A stretch of DNA of 64,000 nucleotides from Blakeslea trispora (taxonomy: Eukaryota > Mucoromycota > Mucoromycetes > Mucorales > Choanephoraceae): contig JAIWNE010000063.1 of assembly GCA_025331445.1 (NCBI GenBank), forward strand, positions 1 to 64,000, given 5' to 3'. Of the stretch, positions 20,836 through 33,498 are shown one piece after another (positions within the stretch are counted from its first letter, which is position 1; each line of letters starts with the position of its first letter). The notes under the pieces are model-generated. The model ran no database searches, was not told where the DNA came from, and saw only the letters and a list, made by a program, of their open reading frames with translations. The translations under genes and the position numbers were made by a program.

Positions 20836-22214
20836 CGAAAGAGGTCTTCAGAAGACATTGTGCAAACAAAGTGTAAACCCAAACTTGCAGCAGAGCCGAA
20901 GGTATGGATATGGATGAAACAATTTCACTAATGAGAGTAGAATGCTTAGTATTAAGTTGTATTATCACCATTCTCACTGTAAAGTGTTGCTTGATTTTGT
21001 GATTTAAAAGAATAGGGTTGTTAGACAAGATGTTAAAAGTTGAAAACGAAAAGATAGTTTATTTAACTGGACAGTTAAATGATTTGAACACCAACTTAAC
21101 ACTTTTTGTATTGACTTGAATGATGGATAATAATACACCACGGCGTATAGGAGTTTTAAAAATATTGGAGTGAGCTTTTTCTGATTGAGGTCAATATTCA
21201 GCTTTTATAGGCATGGCTGTATTGACTTTTGAAATGATTAAAGTAATGGATTTCTTTGTTGAAATGTAATATAGAGACTTAAGGGAGGTTAGTTTTTGAA
21301 TTTGAAGCTGATCTGAAGAGATGACTTGATCTCGGTTTTTTTTACATGTCAAAGGCCATAAAATAAATAAAAAGACTAAGAAAAATAATCTGTGAGAAAA
21401 AGATTTGGCTGAAAAGAGAAAAAAAATGGCTGTGAAAATGAAGAGATAATAAAATGGGGGGATCAATTTCAGATTTTATGCAAAAATATGTACAAAAATG
21501 GTAAATGGGGGGATAGGCTAAAAGAGGTGAAACAGTCTGGGTGAAAAGTAAAGATGTATGCAAATTTAATTGAAAGGTAAAGAAGAGGTATTTGGAAGGA
21601 ATCCTAAAGTAAACTCAGATATATGACAAAATAAAGATATCAAGCTGAAAGAGATGATAAAGAAGCATAAGCCATTAAATTTATAAAGCCAAAGGCCAAA
21701 GAGCTAATTTTTAATTTTTGGTGTAATCATAACAAGGTGTAGAAAGCTAAAGAAGTGTAAAAAGGTGTAAAAATAAAATAGCATGGTTGAGAGAAGATGC
21801 TTGCCATTCATACTTTTGAATTTTAAGACAGTAGTACAAGAAAGTTACGATCATGACTGAATGTCGATCTTGAGATCTCTCATCACCATCACTGAAGCAA
21901 CATGAGCACATGGAGAAGGACTCTTTGTTGCTGTAAGTGTCTTTAAGTTAAATAATGACTGGCAAAATGAATAACAGACATTCCAGCAGTTAGGTAAAAT
22001 AAAAAACTGCACTCATCTTTGTATAAAGTGAGATGATGTAGTTTGGGCTGAATCAAATCGCATTGTATGAGAATAAGCAGTGCTCAGAAAACCTGAAAAG
22101 GATAGATGCTGGTGTAAGATTATGAGCAACAACTTAAAGAGAAGTTATAAAGGAGAAAAGAAACAAATACTACTTTGAAGCAAGTGAAAAGAAAGAAAGA
22201 AAAGTAATGATGAT
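20836..22214. other. Spacer of the inverted repeat, first part; no gene recognised
   Basis: AT-rich. Minus-strand frames of 70-90 codons at about 20807-21563 are hydrophobic and Phe/Ser-rich, without motifs. Confidence 0.3.
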
Positions 22215-23560
22215 TCCTACCTAATCGCTATTTTTTTCAACCAATGACTCTCACTAAATAAGGATGGAATGTTTGATAATCTCTTTTAAGAACTGTTGGT
22301 CTTGAACATTGGAAGTCAACTTTGAGACTAGGCAAATTAACAGTGTAGATAAACAACTTTAAAAGCTTTGAAATTGATATTGGACTGAATGATGAATCAG
22401 AATGCCTGGTTGAGAAGTCATAAAAGAGGAACAGAAGGATCAATTGTAGGCTTTAGAAGAGGGATCCATTCACTTCTTTTATCAAGACAATTGGTTGTTG
22501 TACATGTTTATCGAAATGAGTATATCATCAACAATCATCACCATTTTCGGTCAATGCTAGCAATAATCCAAGATTCGCTTTCCAGTTGATCCATCATAAT
22601 ACGTTTTTATTTCTAAAATGATACAAAAAATAGTCCAACTAGCTTTCAATGCAATCCGCCTCATAGATGCTTACCTTTCAAAAATATGATACTTTCTGAA
22701 GAACCTTTGATGATCCAAAGTGCCGTTGATATGTAACTTGAATTGATTCTTTCACCAGAAATGATGTTGACAATGATGGCATCTTTCTTTGAATAAACTG
22801 CCAACTTTTACTTATAACTTTACCTCTTAATTCCATTTTGTCATTCATAGGATTGATCTCTAGTAAATCAGATGTAAATTCGGCTAGGTGTTGTTGTTTG
22901 GAGAGTGAAAGTAGTCTCTTCAATGAGTTGAAGAAATAAAAGACTGTTATCACAAGCTGAAGGTGCAATCCGAATGTTTAGGTTGATTCAATCAGAAATA
23001 GTAATGACTCCATACTATCTTTAAAGGTTTATATGTGAGTCAGGTAATCAATTGTAGAATTTGATCAATACCTTACCATGCTTCAAAAATCCATTGGGCT
23101 TCATCATAAAGCAATCATCTAACAGTGTGACTAATACATTATCTATTTTCATAAAATGTTAGATTATAAAGCCATATGTAATACCATCGAGTTGCTTACC
23201 TTTGCTTTATATTAGACGCGACTAAAAGAATTCTCATGTTAATGTAAGCATCTCCATCACTGATAATTTGGAAGAAAGTGTAATTATGATCTTTTTCATG
23301 TGGTTTAGTGGTGGCGTGTTTAAAAACTGCAATTGTCTGCTTTGTGATGGTAAGATGAGTGACTGTATGATAAAGACTTGAGCTGCCCAAATTGATCGTG
23401 AACAAACCTAAAAAACAAGCCTCTTTCTAGACAGATAAAAGAACGGATAAGATAGCAATCATGTAGCATGGCCTGAATAATACACCTTAACTTGGAAAGG
23501 AAACACTCTCGAGATTCAGGAAAAATAAAGGGTGTAGTATTCAATAGAGTGAAGGAAAAA
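22215..23560 (-). pseudogene. Remains of an unrecognised spliced gene
   Basis: Several minus-strand segments bounded by good splice sites read as protein. TVTHLTITKQTIAVFKHA..DGDAYINMRI ends at a GTAAGC near 23210. Then DNVLVTLLDDCFMMKPNGFL runs to GTAAGG near 23070, joining in phase to DSMESLLFLIEST. After a TAA comes TFGLHLQLVIT and SKQQHLAEFTSDLLEINPM to a stop near 22678. A possible further part is SKLLKLFIYTVNLP near 22380. The first join is out of phase and there is an internal stop, so it is decayed. I do not recognise the family. It sits centrally between two 2-kb inverted repeats and may be cargo or the gene of that element. Confidence 0.35.
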
Positions 23561-25149
23561 AAAAGTGGAGAAAAAAAGAGGTAAGAAAAAGGAAAGAGAA
23601 TAATGTCACCCCCATAAATAACACGGAACTTTGGGGGTGAATTTGCTTTTAAAGTATGTCAGCTATCCTAATGTAGGTAAAGAGAGAATAAGCCTGGAAC
23701 CTTCTTTAAATTCGGCCAATCAGAGTAGCGAATTTCCATCACTATGAAAAAGGTAAATGTTGATGATTGGGTTTACATCCTCTCTTTGCATCATACGCTT
23801 CAATAAAAATAAAATAGTGTTTAAAATAGTGATGAACTCAATTATTTAATTATAAAGAAGGAGATGCAGTCAAAAAGATAATTACAGTTGAATAGTAGAA
23901 AAAAGACACAATTCTTAGACTTTGATAAAAATATCATTTTCATGAAGCATTGATTTCATGTGCTCTGACTTGCTTTTGCATATTAAGAACTGACTAGAAT
24001 AGTTATAATCAGTAAGAAATATATAACTCTTAAGTTAAAAGAGTTAACTTCTATGAGCACATGTTAGCTTTCTCGCTGCTCATCAGTTCTGCATGTCGAC
24101 ATCTCAAACTTATATAAGCATGCAAGTTGGTAGGTCACCTCGCAAAAGGTTGAAAAAAATAAAATAAAATAGATAAAAAGCACCTACAAATACCTTAGAA
24201 AGTGATTGCTTAGTTAACAAAAGTTAAAAATCTGGAATATGGTTGACCAGTTTCTTAAAAAGATACTTAAAAAAGGTATACCTTTAAGTCAAAGAGATAG
24301 ATATATGATGATGAATGTATGCTCAAGACAACATACAATAAAAATAACAATTCAATGATATTAAACTGCTTATGAAAAATTATTTGATTTCGAGTAAAAG
24401 TTACTTCAAGCTATCATAATGAAATATACAAATGCTCCTGGTTCTGATTATGATTTATAAAAACTGTTATCCCAAACCATCTAAATTTCCTATTTACTTC
24501 TCTATACAATTATATTTGAAGTAAAGTTGACAATCTTACAAAGTAGCACAGTACCATTCAAAGTATTTGTACCACTTACAATAATGCCAAATCATAACAA
24601 ACTGCTTGTAAGGACATTTGCTCTTCAACCAAAAAGATCAACTGAAAAATCATCAACATCTATACTCGATCAATTGCTTTCCAGTGCTAAACCATATGTG
24701 AGTTACTCTTAAGTAAGAGACATTTTGTGCGTCTAAGAGGTCTACTTATGTGCTGCATTTTGATGGTATTGATGTTCACCATATTATATTATTTTGGGTC
24801 ATTTAAAATTATCATAAAATGACAATATAATCAAATTGAAATTAGGATCTTTCAGTGTTCGATTTATAAATGGTTTCAAAGGGTGTCATAAGAAGTGATT
24901 GTGTCAATGAGCCTTTACAATAAATGAATGATCTTATTACATTTGGCTTCTGATGTGCCATCCTATTGTTATAGTCTATTATATCTCTAACAAGAGCGAC
25001 ACTATATAAAAGGGTTGCTCTTGATACATTTTATTTTTACGCTAGTTACTTGTATGTTAAAAAATGATTCATTTATATACATATATAATTTTGAGACAGC
25101 TTGACGCTTTGCTATCAACTTTTTGATAGATTCTACTTTGGTATTTCTT
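23561..25149. other. Spacer of the inverted repeat, last part
   Basis: No gene is supported. A short hairpin with CACCCCC and GGGGGTG arms lies at about 23609-23641. A dispersed repeat lies at about 24000-24200. A TATA box (TATATAAAAGGG, near 25010) faces the right arm and could start a transcript there. Confidence 0.3.
24000..24200 (+). repeat. Dispersed repeat, copy A
   Basis: Shares with the minus strand of 34130-34340 the blocks GTTAACTTCTATGAGCAC, GCATGTCGACATCTCA and a TCGCAAAAGGTT block followed by AAAAAGC. Similarity by eye is about 75-80%. Possibly LTR or MITE relics. Confidence 0.5.
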
Positions 25150-27148
25150 TAGGATCTCCTTTACAAAAGCGTTCCTTTAATTGATCACTAATAAGATCTG
25201 TTCATGCAAATCCAAGACATTTTCCTTTTCAGTACAATTTTAGCTTGAATCTGTCAATGAAATCATACTTTCTTCCCATCACTGCCATATTTCTCATATA
25301 TACTGGTCATTTTTTCACAATCCCCCATTTTCTTTTTTCTCTCTTTTTTTATTGATTGCACAGCAAAAGGTAAGCACTTTTATCTCTTTTTTTTTTTTTT
25401 TTTTAAAAATATCATATAATCCATCAACATCACTGACTCTTTTATTTTACATTAGCTACATGCATATCACCTTATGATAGCAACATCGTAATAACTCGAC
25501 TACGCTTCTTTTCTTATTTCTTAGCATCTTCCACCTCACCATCCGTATTTATTTGCTTATCATCAACTTTATATACACTTATATACATACTCATCAAAAG
25601 CTCTGATGGACAATCCTTTTTCCATGTCACCTTCTTCTGTGCTACTTTTCACCATCTCTTCTACAACTTCTTTATCCAAACTGTCTGCTCTATACCATGT
25701 TGCTCAAACTTGTTCTTCTTTGACTGCTATCTGAATACAATCTCTATTTATGTTGTCTATCTGGATCGATGCTTCTTTTTCAAATTGCTCTTGCCTTAGG
25801 TCTTTCGGTTTCTCCATTTGTTTGTCTATCTTATTCTTTGCATCGCATTTACTAACTTGCTCTGTTTGTAGTCATTGCCTTGGAGCATTTTGACAAACAC
25901 ATCCAATTGCCTACTATGCTTCCATCCTATGTCTGGTTTGTTCATGTCTACCTTCCTTCTTATGTGCTCATGTGATCTTTCTCTCTAACTATTGCCACTG
26001 GTCAGTGTCCTAAATTCAAGAGATACTTTTTCTCTCTGATATACCGTCGTTCAGGATACTTGGTCTCTTCTCATGTCGCCATCTATCCAACTCATCTTCA
26101 GGAAATAATCTCTATCCACCTATTCTCCTTCCACTACTATGGTCTATGCTTTCAAAAGTTGAAGAATCTCTTTTTGGTTGAACTTAGGGTTCCTTTCAAC
26201 TTTACTTCTTGCATTTTTCTTCTTTTTGTGTCTTCATGTCGTTGCTCATGCTTACATGTGTGCTCCATCCCAGATGAGGTGGCTTCATCGCTTTGAATCT
26301 CTTTCGTGACAAGTGAAATACCGCTTTCAGACTACTTTTACTCTGCTATCTTACCGAGTGAAATCCTTTTTATTGACTGTTCACTTCTGACTGTTGCTCT
26401 CACTGTTAACTGGACTCATGAGATACCTAATCGCAACTAAAGGACACAACATGCTGATGACAAAGTACATGTGTAGAGGATCGCGTCTCATCTTTATTTT
26501 TTTCGTTTTTTTTTAGACTTTCTATGCTATTCACTTTCTTTCTCTATTGTTTCTGACTCTTGTGTATACTGGTGACGAGTGATCTCTTACTTGGTGTTGC
26601 TCATGACCTTGCATGTTGCTTTAAAATGGCTGTCAAGAAAAAAAAATTACGAGAAAAAAAAGTTCGGTTAAGGCTGTATATTTTTTCAAGCGCAGCTACT
26701 GCAAAGCGATTAAGGTGCTTACTGAAGGCTCTAATCATGGAAATTAACTCATTTCTGCTTTCTATACTGCTTCTGATGGTTCCAAAAGGTACCTGTATCA
26801 AAGCCGAGCATGCCAATTAATCTGAGTACACCCGATGCAGCATTCCTATTACAAAAAAGGACATTTGAGCTACAAATAAGCCTAAAGAAGAACCCATATA
26901 TAGCATATATTTGATTCTAATTAATAAAAATAAACAAGCTTGATTTGCCCATAATACCTAAATAATCCAATCATATGCCAAGATTATCCAAAAATTAAAG
27001 CAATGCCATTTGCTCATTTATTGTTTATACATGTAGAACATGTTAAATCACTAATGCTTTATACGCTGAAGGCAATTTGTCACTATAACTCCCCTTTGAG
27101 ACCTAAGCTAAATATGATTCGACTATGAATAACTCCTATTCAAAGTAA
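25150..27148. repeat. Right arm of the 2-kb inverted repeat
   Basis: Reverse complement of 18837-20835. On the plus strand a frame at 26560-26820 (86 codons, containing GVAHDLACCFK and SSAATAKRLR) is matched by an equally long open frame in the left arm. Pyrimidine-rich tracts and a GCAAAAG/GTAAGC junction are preserved in both arms, hinting that the arms were once transcribed. Confidence 0.8.
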
Positions 27149-28453
27149 TCCGCAAAAGGGTTTTGCCTCTCAACAAAAACATGTCAGATTCTGACAAAAA
27201 ACATGGTAGATTACTCCAAAAAACCTTAAACCGCCTTAATTGAATTTCAAGGTTTTCGTGTCAGATTCTGACAAAAAATAATGTAAACTCAACATCTTTT
27301 TAGCCGTGGTGATAGAGAGAAACTTTTATCTGATTGTATCCATTAAAACATGATTAATTGTAACGAATAGATATCTACTTCAATGATGAACGTAAATCCA
27401 CTGAGACGGAACATGTAAACAAATGAAATGGAAACACTGACTTAGTAGAGTATTGACTCAATATAGTAAATCTGATCATCATTCATTTTTCAGCCAACAA
27501 TCATTAGAAAAATGGTTCATCAATGGATATCGCATGCTGTACTCTCAATTCAATCATAGTCGCTTTCTAAAATAGTGGCAATAGCTCTTGTTGACCCTTT
27601 TCATTTGAGAATAAACCAAACGAATTTGTTACCAAATGCCTGTTGAATGAGTATAGAAGTGAACGATATTCCTATCGATCTTCACGATTAAGATAATGTT
27701 AATAAGGGCGTCACGTTTAATACTTGCATTCAAACAAGCCGTACCAATACATTCTGTCCTTTAAAGGCACTACGTGTTATAGTTAGCCTTACTTGAGATA
27801 TGAACTATAAAAAAAAGCTAGTGATTTAACATCATGATTCGAATTTGTTTTATCCCAAAAGCAATACTTATAGGATATGATAAAAGCATTTTGCCTATTT
27901 TGCAATCGTAATCATAGAGTAAAGCTCATTCTTGCAGTTAACAATCAATAAAGCGAGAGATAATTTGAACACGGTTGTGATAATCTAAGAAGAGAGAACA
28001 ATGTTGTTAATCGCTATATACGCGAGTCTGTTTGCCCTTTTTGCTTCGAGATGCTTGGTTACGGGTTTTGAGACGAGAATGTGCAAGTTGTCAAAAAGCC
28101 TTTTCAAGTTATGCATGTATGAAAAAAAAAAGAGAAGGAAAGAAATCATGGCTGATTTAATGTTACATAAGATATTAGACAATGCATATTAAGATGCATG
28201 ACTGCTTTTCCTTTGACTGTAACGATTCAATTAGTGATCATCAGTTGTATACAAAGACGACGCATTTTTTTTTAAGAACCACTTCTTTCTTTTTTACCTC
28301 TACCTTTATTTTACAAAGAAATTGCGAAGGAGACATACTTTACGTACAAAAAAGTAATGGAATATAAATAAATAGCGGAAGTGTAGTAACAAGAAGATGA
28401 TTAAATAAATAAGGAAAATATACTTTAAATGATATATTTGTTGATAGGTATGA
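27149..28453. other. Non-coding stretch between inverted repeat and CACTA-like gene
   Basis: A palindromic unit TGTCAGATTCTGACAAAAAA occurs twice (about 27182 and 27261). Otherwise AT-rich with overlapping short frames on both strands. No supported gene. Confidence 0.35.
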
Positions 28454-31400
28454 TTAAACAAGATCTTCACCTCTCAACCTTGGCGTCAACTTTTCATAAT
28501 ATTTGGCATCAAGCCAGATAACAGCAAGCCTACTAGGGTCTCGGCTACATTTTACCAGTCCAACTACCTTGATTATGTCTTTTACATCGCAAACCATAAC
28601 ACCGTTAGCTGACAAGTTATCAGAATAGTCAACCGTAATGATACCATGGCCATTCATATCCGATCGACGAAACACAGACAAGAGAGCCAAAAAACGAGTG
28701 CTGGTGTTTTGCGTGTGTTGAAAGAAGGTAATAACTTGACCAACATACCAGAATCTTCTTCGACTATAGTTAAACATTTGTTAGAAGGTATTCGACTTTT
28801 AGACAGATTGATTACTATATGTACCTGTTATATGATTTGGCTTCAAACAAAACAAAGTAATTTGGCCGAGAGAGTTGAGACTGATAACGCTTGTACCATC
28901 TAGAGTGAACCACCACACTATCTTTCAGCATACGGGCAGCTAACACAACCTTAGGATGACTAGTTACAGATCCAGATTGACCTACACGATTATAAAATCG
29001 AATTAATGCGTCCAAAAATACATCAATGTCGATGTTGATGACTTGAGTTGACATATTCAGATACAAGGTCTCGAATTTCGCCCAAAGTTGGGGGTAAGTT
29101 CCATCATTGCTTGGGTGATCCATATAATCATTAACTTCTATCTCTTCTCTTGTTGACAAGCGCTCATTTTGCAGTTTTCGGTTTAGGTCACGATAATAGT
29201 TGGCCCTGATTAATATGTTACTACTTTTAGGTACCGGCTTTGATGGTGATTTAATCAAGTTGGTGTACTTCTTGATGGTTCTTTCCAAAGATTGACAGGA
29301 ATAATATCGCGAAGGGCCATGTTGTCGAATTAAATCAGCCACATGATAAACTGAAAAGTGGCAGTTCATAGTCCAAACCCGGTTGTTGAGTCGACCAGCA
29401 ATGTTCTCTTCCAGCAGAAAATCACCCCATTTGAAAAAGAAGCTATTTTAATTAAAATTCGTGAGAGTTCAGTATGATGACAATGTTGATGGTATAGAGT
29501 TACCTTTCCATATTTTGCAATTCCTGTGGGCTGATTGATCTCTGCAAACTAATGGAACATGCATTCACCAAGTACATCAAAGCGTTTCCAGTTCTGGAAT
29601 ACCTCAAATGAGGAATGACCATGGTTGGGACAGAATGCAAAAGAAAATGTTGCCAATCTACTGCTCTGTTAAAATGAGTACGACTGTCAAAAGAAAAATC
29701 AAAAATCGATGGATTAGTGTTGCGGCTTTCAGTTGTCCATGCACTCAGACAATCAATAAATTGTCTCTGCGTAAAGTGGCTGTTTACAGCGAAAGAGTAT
29801 TCAGCAGGTCGTTCATCAAAAAACTAGGAATCAACAGAGAGGTCAAGCAAGTTGAAAATCATATGGCCTATTCCGTGACCCAGCATGTGCAATTCGTCGC
29901 CAAAGAAAGAGAATGAGCCCAAAAAAGTTGGCAGACTAGTGATAAGGTTAGAGACACCTCTCATTCCACGCTCCTACAAGTAAAGAGTTAAGTCAATGAA
30001 GTTTTAGCCAAAGACAAATAACTTACTGGATCACCTTCTATCAAGCTCTTAATTGTACGATTAGGTGCTACATCCGAAAAGTATTTGCCACGAGGCACAC
30101 AAAGAGTTGGCTCATCGGCTTTTGCTCCACATATTCTGCAATTATATGTGCTTGTATGGCCTGAGAAATCCATCAGTTCAGCGATTCCTGGTATGTCCCC
30201 AGTGAAGCCCAAAATTGCAGCATTACCATTGAATATTTCACGACCATCTTTCAACATCTTGAATCCACGACGATGAAGCTGGTTTACCTCAGCAATGACA
30301 GGTTGTAAAAATGATACAAGATCATATGGTTATCCAGGACAGATTGCCACTTGTATCATGTTCTCTTCTCTGGTTCTAGAAAATAAACAATAACATAAGT
30401 GAATGTATTTTAGTGATAATTGAATCCATTACCCAAACTCTGGATGAATATTCATAATCAAGCAGTTGATCATTGTTTGGTTTTTCTTAGGTGAATGTTT
30501 CAACTGAAAACCATCGACAAACAAAACAAGACACACAGTATTCTCATGGACAACGTTGGATTGTAGAAGACTTCGATAGGCATCACCTGAAAAAACATCA
30601 CGATAGTGATTATTGACGGCCTCATTTTCGAAAAAGCTTCTACGATAGGCAAGCATCTCTTCCCGTGATGAGTCAGCAAAAAACTCTGTCAATTGTTTGG
30701 TAATTGATGTGTAGGACAAGGTTGACACAGGAATCAACGCAGATAGTGAATCGTCTGTTTCAGTGTCCAGTCTATCCGTTAGTGCTGCAACTTGCTCAGC
30801 ATTCACATATCTAGGTGCACCACATGTTGGGTTTGGGCAATTCATTATATCCGGACGGCCAACTGGATACATGTGGCAGCCGTTACTGCAAACGTCGTGC
30901 TGAATAGTCAACTTGGAGCTTCTTTTTATGATACGCTTGTAAGTATTAGGAGACTTAAAAGCTCTTGCGTTCAACGAATCTAAATCAAGTAAAAGAAGCG
31001 AGTGAGTATGGGAATTGTGATTCATTCAAGTAATTGCTACCTTGATGAGTGGCATATCTCAAGACATGCTTGTTCAAAAAGTTTACTAATTCTCTTTGAC
31101 CTTGACGTGACATGTTGTATTTGTCCAAGAGTTGCATCATTTGCATGCCAATAACATCGAATTGGTCAAGGGTTGATTCTTCAATCCATTCAAGAACGAT
31201 GGGATCATTATCATCTGTGTTCATTAAAGGTAAGAAATTGCAAACTATTCTAAATAGAGTAAGTACTACATACTTGGTTCCATTTCATCATCCATGTCAG
31301 ACGAGACAGGAGAACCGGTTTCAACATCTGGCATATCAACATCTGCCACTGCGTTTTGCTCAGCATATCTTTGAGCCTCACGTTCACCGAATTCAATCGT

Positions 31401-31478
31401 ACATTGACCAACATGATTTTGCATTTCATCATTGTTGATGAATCGTTGTTGACAACATGGACATTCGACTAATACCAT
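28454..31478 (-). pseudogene. CACTA/Tnp2-like transposase, decayed
   Basis: The gene starts at 31478 with a C2H2-like finger (VECPCCQQRF..H..C). A second zinc segment follows (HDVCSNGCHMY..CPNPTCGAPRY), then MNCLIMNIHPEFG, AAILGFTGDIPG, FSGHTSTYNCRICG, DELHMLGHGIGHM, and a C-terminal region with KWGDFLLEEN and GPSRYYSCQSLER. These are hallmarks of Tnp2-type CACTA transposases. Several introns occur, for example 28764-28824 (GTACAT..ATAG), which joins AKSYNR to SRRRFWYVGQ. In-frame stops at 30330-30332 (TAA) and 29824-29826 (TAG) inactivate it. I found no clear CACTA termini. The gene at 32631 is divergent from it and may be its partner. Confidence 0.75.
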
Positions 31479-32344
31479 TTTAATTGAGGTTTGTTAAAGT
31501 AAAATTGTTAGTTAGAGATTAGAATAAAGAAGTTGAAGTTTGGAAAAAATAATCTGTCATATATATTTTACGTTATCCTTTATTCAAATACTGTATTTGT
31601 TACGTTGGTTTCATGATAGCAAACAAAAACATGAAGCTTTTTGCCTACAATTGGTAGTCAATATGTTTGCTACATTTACTTCTGAGGACATTTAAATTAG
31701 AGAGTTAGCCAACCAACATCATACAAATTAATCCATCTTAGAGATGTTCCATACAAACATCGATGGTCAGCATACTAAATAAATGGCTGTCTAAAATAGT
31801 GCTACAAATAAAGGACATTTATCTCAATGATCATAAACTCTCGTAAAAGTAACTTTAGTGATTCACAATCTACTTTGTTTTCGTTGAAACTTGAACAACC
31901 AATTTGAATTTCGAATTAGTATGAGACAAACATCTATTGCATTATCTTTGACGAACAATATCTGAACAAATGTTCTAAAGAATATCGGAAGCAAATGATT
32001 ACTTTATAATGTAATGCTGTTTATTGAATTCATCCAATAACTAACATTATATTTTAGCAACAAAGTGATTTCCACCCATCTAATCATTCTAGTTATCTAG
32101 ATCAAACAGACAATGGTCAGCACATACAGTTGATGTGAGAGCGTCTATTGAGACACTGCCAGAGTAAGAATTTCAAGATGCATAAAACAGAAACTTTCAG
32201 ATCAAAATAATTTTATAAACAACTGAAAGTGTTAAGATGCTTTCGTTTCTTTATTACTTACTTGACATACCTGCCGAAACCCTTAGATACATGAGACATC
32301 GATTTTTAGAGTCTATTTGCTGTTTTATCCAAACTAACCTATCG
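31479..32344. other. Intergenic stretch between divergent genes
   Basis: AT-rich, no frame of note. It holds the 5' flank of the CACTA-like gene and leads into the LTR-like promoter of the gene at 32631. Confidence 0.35.
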
Positions 32345-32630
32345 GATTGCCCCTATTTCAAGAAAAAACTAAGCACTGACATAGATATACTTTGAATGCG
32401 AACGCGCATGTAGGAGTATTATACCCCTTGTTATGGTAAGATGCATTGTCACATAAATTAATAACGCTATTCTTTATTGACACATATCCTAAAGAATAGA
32501 AAAAAACAACACTTACATTTCTAACATAAGGATACTTGCTTTTTATAAATAAAAGACGATTCAAAATGATTTGGAAGCAGATTTTCTTTATCTTATCGAA
32601 TTTTACCTACCTATCCGTTAATTTTTAACT
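32345..32630 (+). promoter_or_regulatory. Diverged LTR acting as promoter region of the downstream gene
   Basis: It aligns with the LTR at 425-744 over most of its length. GCGCATGTAGGAGTATTATACCCC matches its U3 with gaps. CACATAAATTAATAACGC and CTATTCTTTATTG are followed by ATATCCTAAAGAAT, then TTTTATAAATAAAAG (TATA, about 32537), then TCGAATTTTACC. The distance from TATA to the LTR end (about 97 bases) is preserved, so the ATG at 32631 lies almost exactly at the old LTR terminus. Confidence 0.6.
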
Positions 32631-33498
32631 ATGCCTTCAAACAGAGAAATCAGTGCTATCCTCGAGTTCTGTCGTCAAACCTCTGACAATGTCATCTGTT
32701 TGAAGAATGAACTCGCTTCTGTCAAACAAGAGATGACAGAAATGAAACAAATGATGATTGCTAACAACAATATAGGACGAAGATTCAGTAACGGTAAATT
32801 GAATTAAATGATGTAGCTTTATATTTTTCTCTTTGACCTGTTTGATAAAAAACTTAGTCAACCAAAACAGCTTCTCAATTTACCAAGATAATGATGAAGC
32901 TCCCACTGCTCCATCAATTCAATGTCCATTACCATCTCAGTTAGATAATGACAAACCAGTGTTTGATCAAAGGATTAAGCATTTTATAGAAAGCTGGTTG
33001 AAGGATGCTGTTGTTATCAGCCCTGACGATAACAGCAATGTTGTCGATGCAAAATTGGCCAAGTTAAATTCGTATAAGGTGATGATTGTCTCTTTGGGGT
33101 CTGTAGCCGTTGATATGATGACTAAAGATTTGGATTTGAGTGATGTGAACTGGCCGGCTATACCCTACCGAAATCTCCCTAAAGTTCAAAAAGAAAAGGC
33201 TAATCATTTCCTCCGGTCATTGTATATAACAAAAAACATTCCTGCAGATCTTTGCATTAACTCATGGCTGGAGGAAGAGATGTTAAAGCATTTCTATCAT
33301 TCAAAGAGACAAACCAGAAGAAAGAGGGTAGTTTGATGTGATCCTTCTCAACCATTTTTACTGACATTACTTTAGGATATTCGACAGGCTGCATCTTCGA
33401 TTGATTTGGACGATATTCCAAATGCTAAAGGTTCGTTTAATAGCAAGATGAGCTATGAGAATGAAGCCAGCACAAGCCAGTTTCCAAAAAGAAGGTAG
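32631..33498 (+). CDS. Intact three-exon coiled-coil protein, function unknown (251 aa)
   Basis: Exons 32631-32793, 32858-33327 and 33376-33498 join in phase through GTAAAT..TTAG and GTAGTT..TTAG introns and give 251 codons without a stop. The N-terminus (MPSNREISAILEFCRQ) leads into a coiled coil (residues about 22-47, with LASVKQEMTEMKQMM). A 150-residue helical domain follows (DQRIKHFIESWLKDA, LPKVQKEKANHFLRSLYI, SWLEEEMLKHFYH), then a basic patch KRQTRRKR, and a Ser/Glu-rich tail ending QFPKRR. No known family is recognised. Architecture is like the gene at 4067. It is divergent from a CACTA-like transposase, and its TATA box comes from a diverged LTR. Possibly a TnpA-like accessory factor (inference). 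It is one of the few undamaged genes here. Confidence 0.65.

Noticed and set aside
29608..29916. Plus-strand frame inside the CACTA-like gene
   Set aside because: It is antisense to coding segments such as DELHMLGHGIGHM on the minus strand.
28454..33498. CACTA terminal inverted repeats bounding the transposase and coiled-coil gene
   Set aside because: No convincing CACTA.. ends or 2-3 bp duplications were found by eye.
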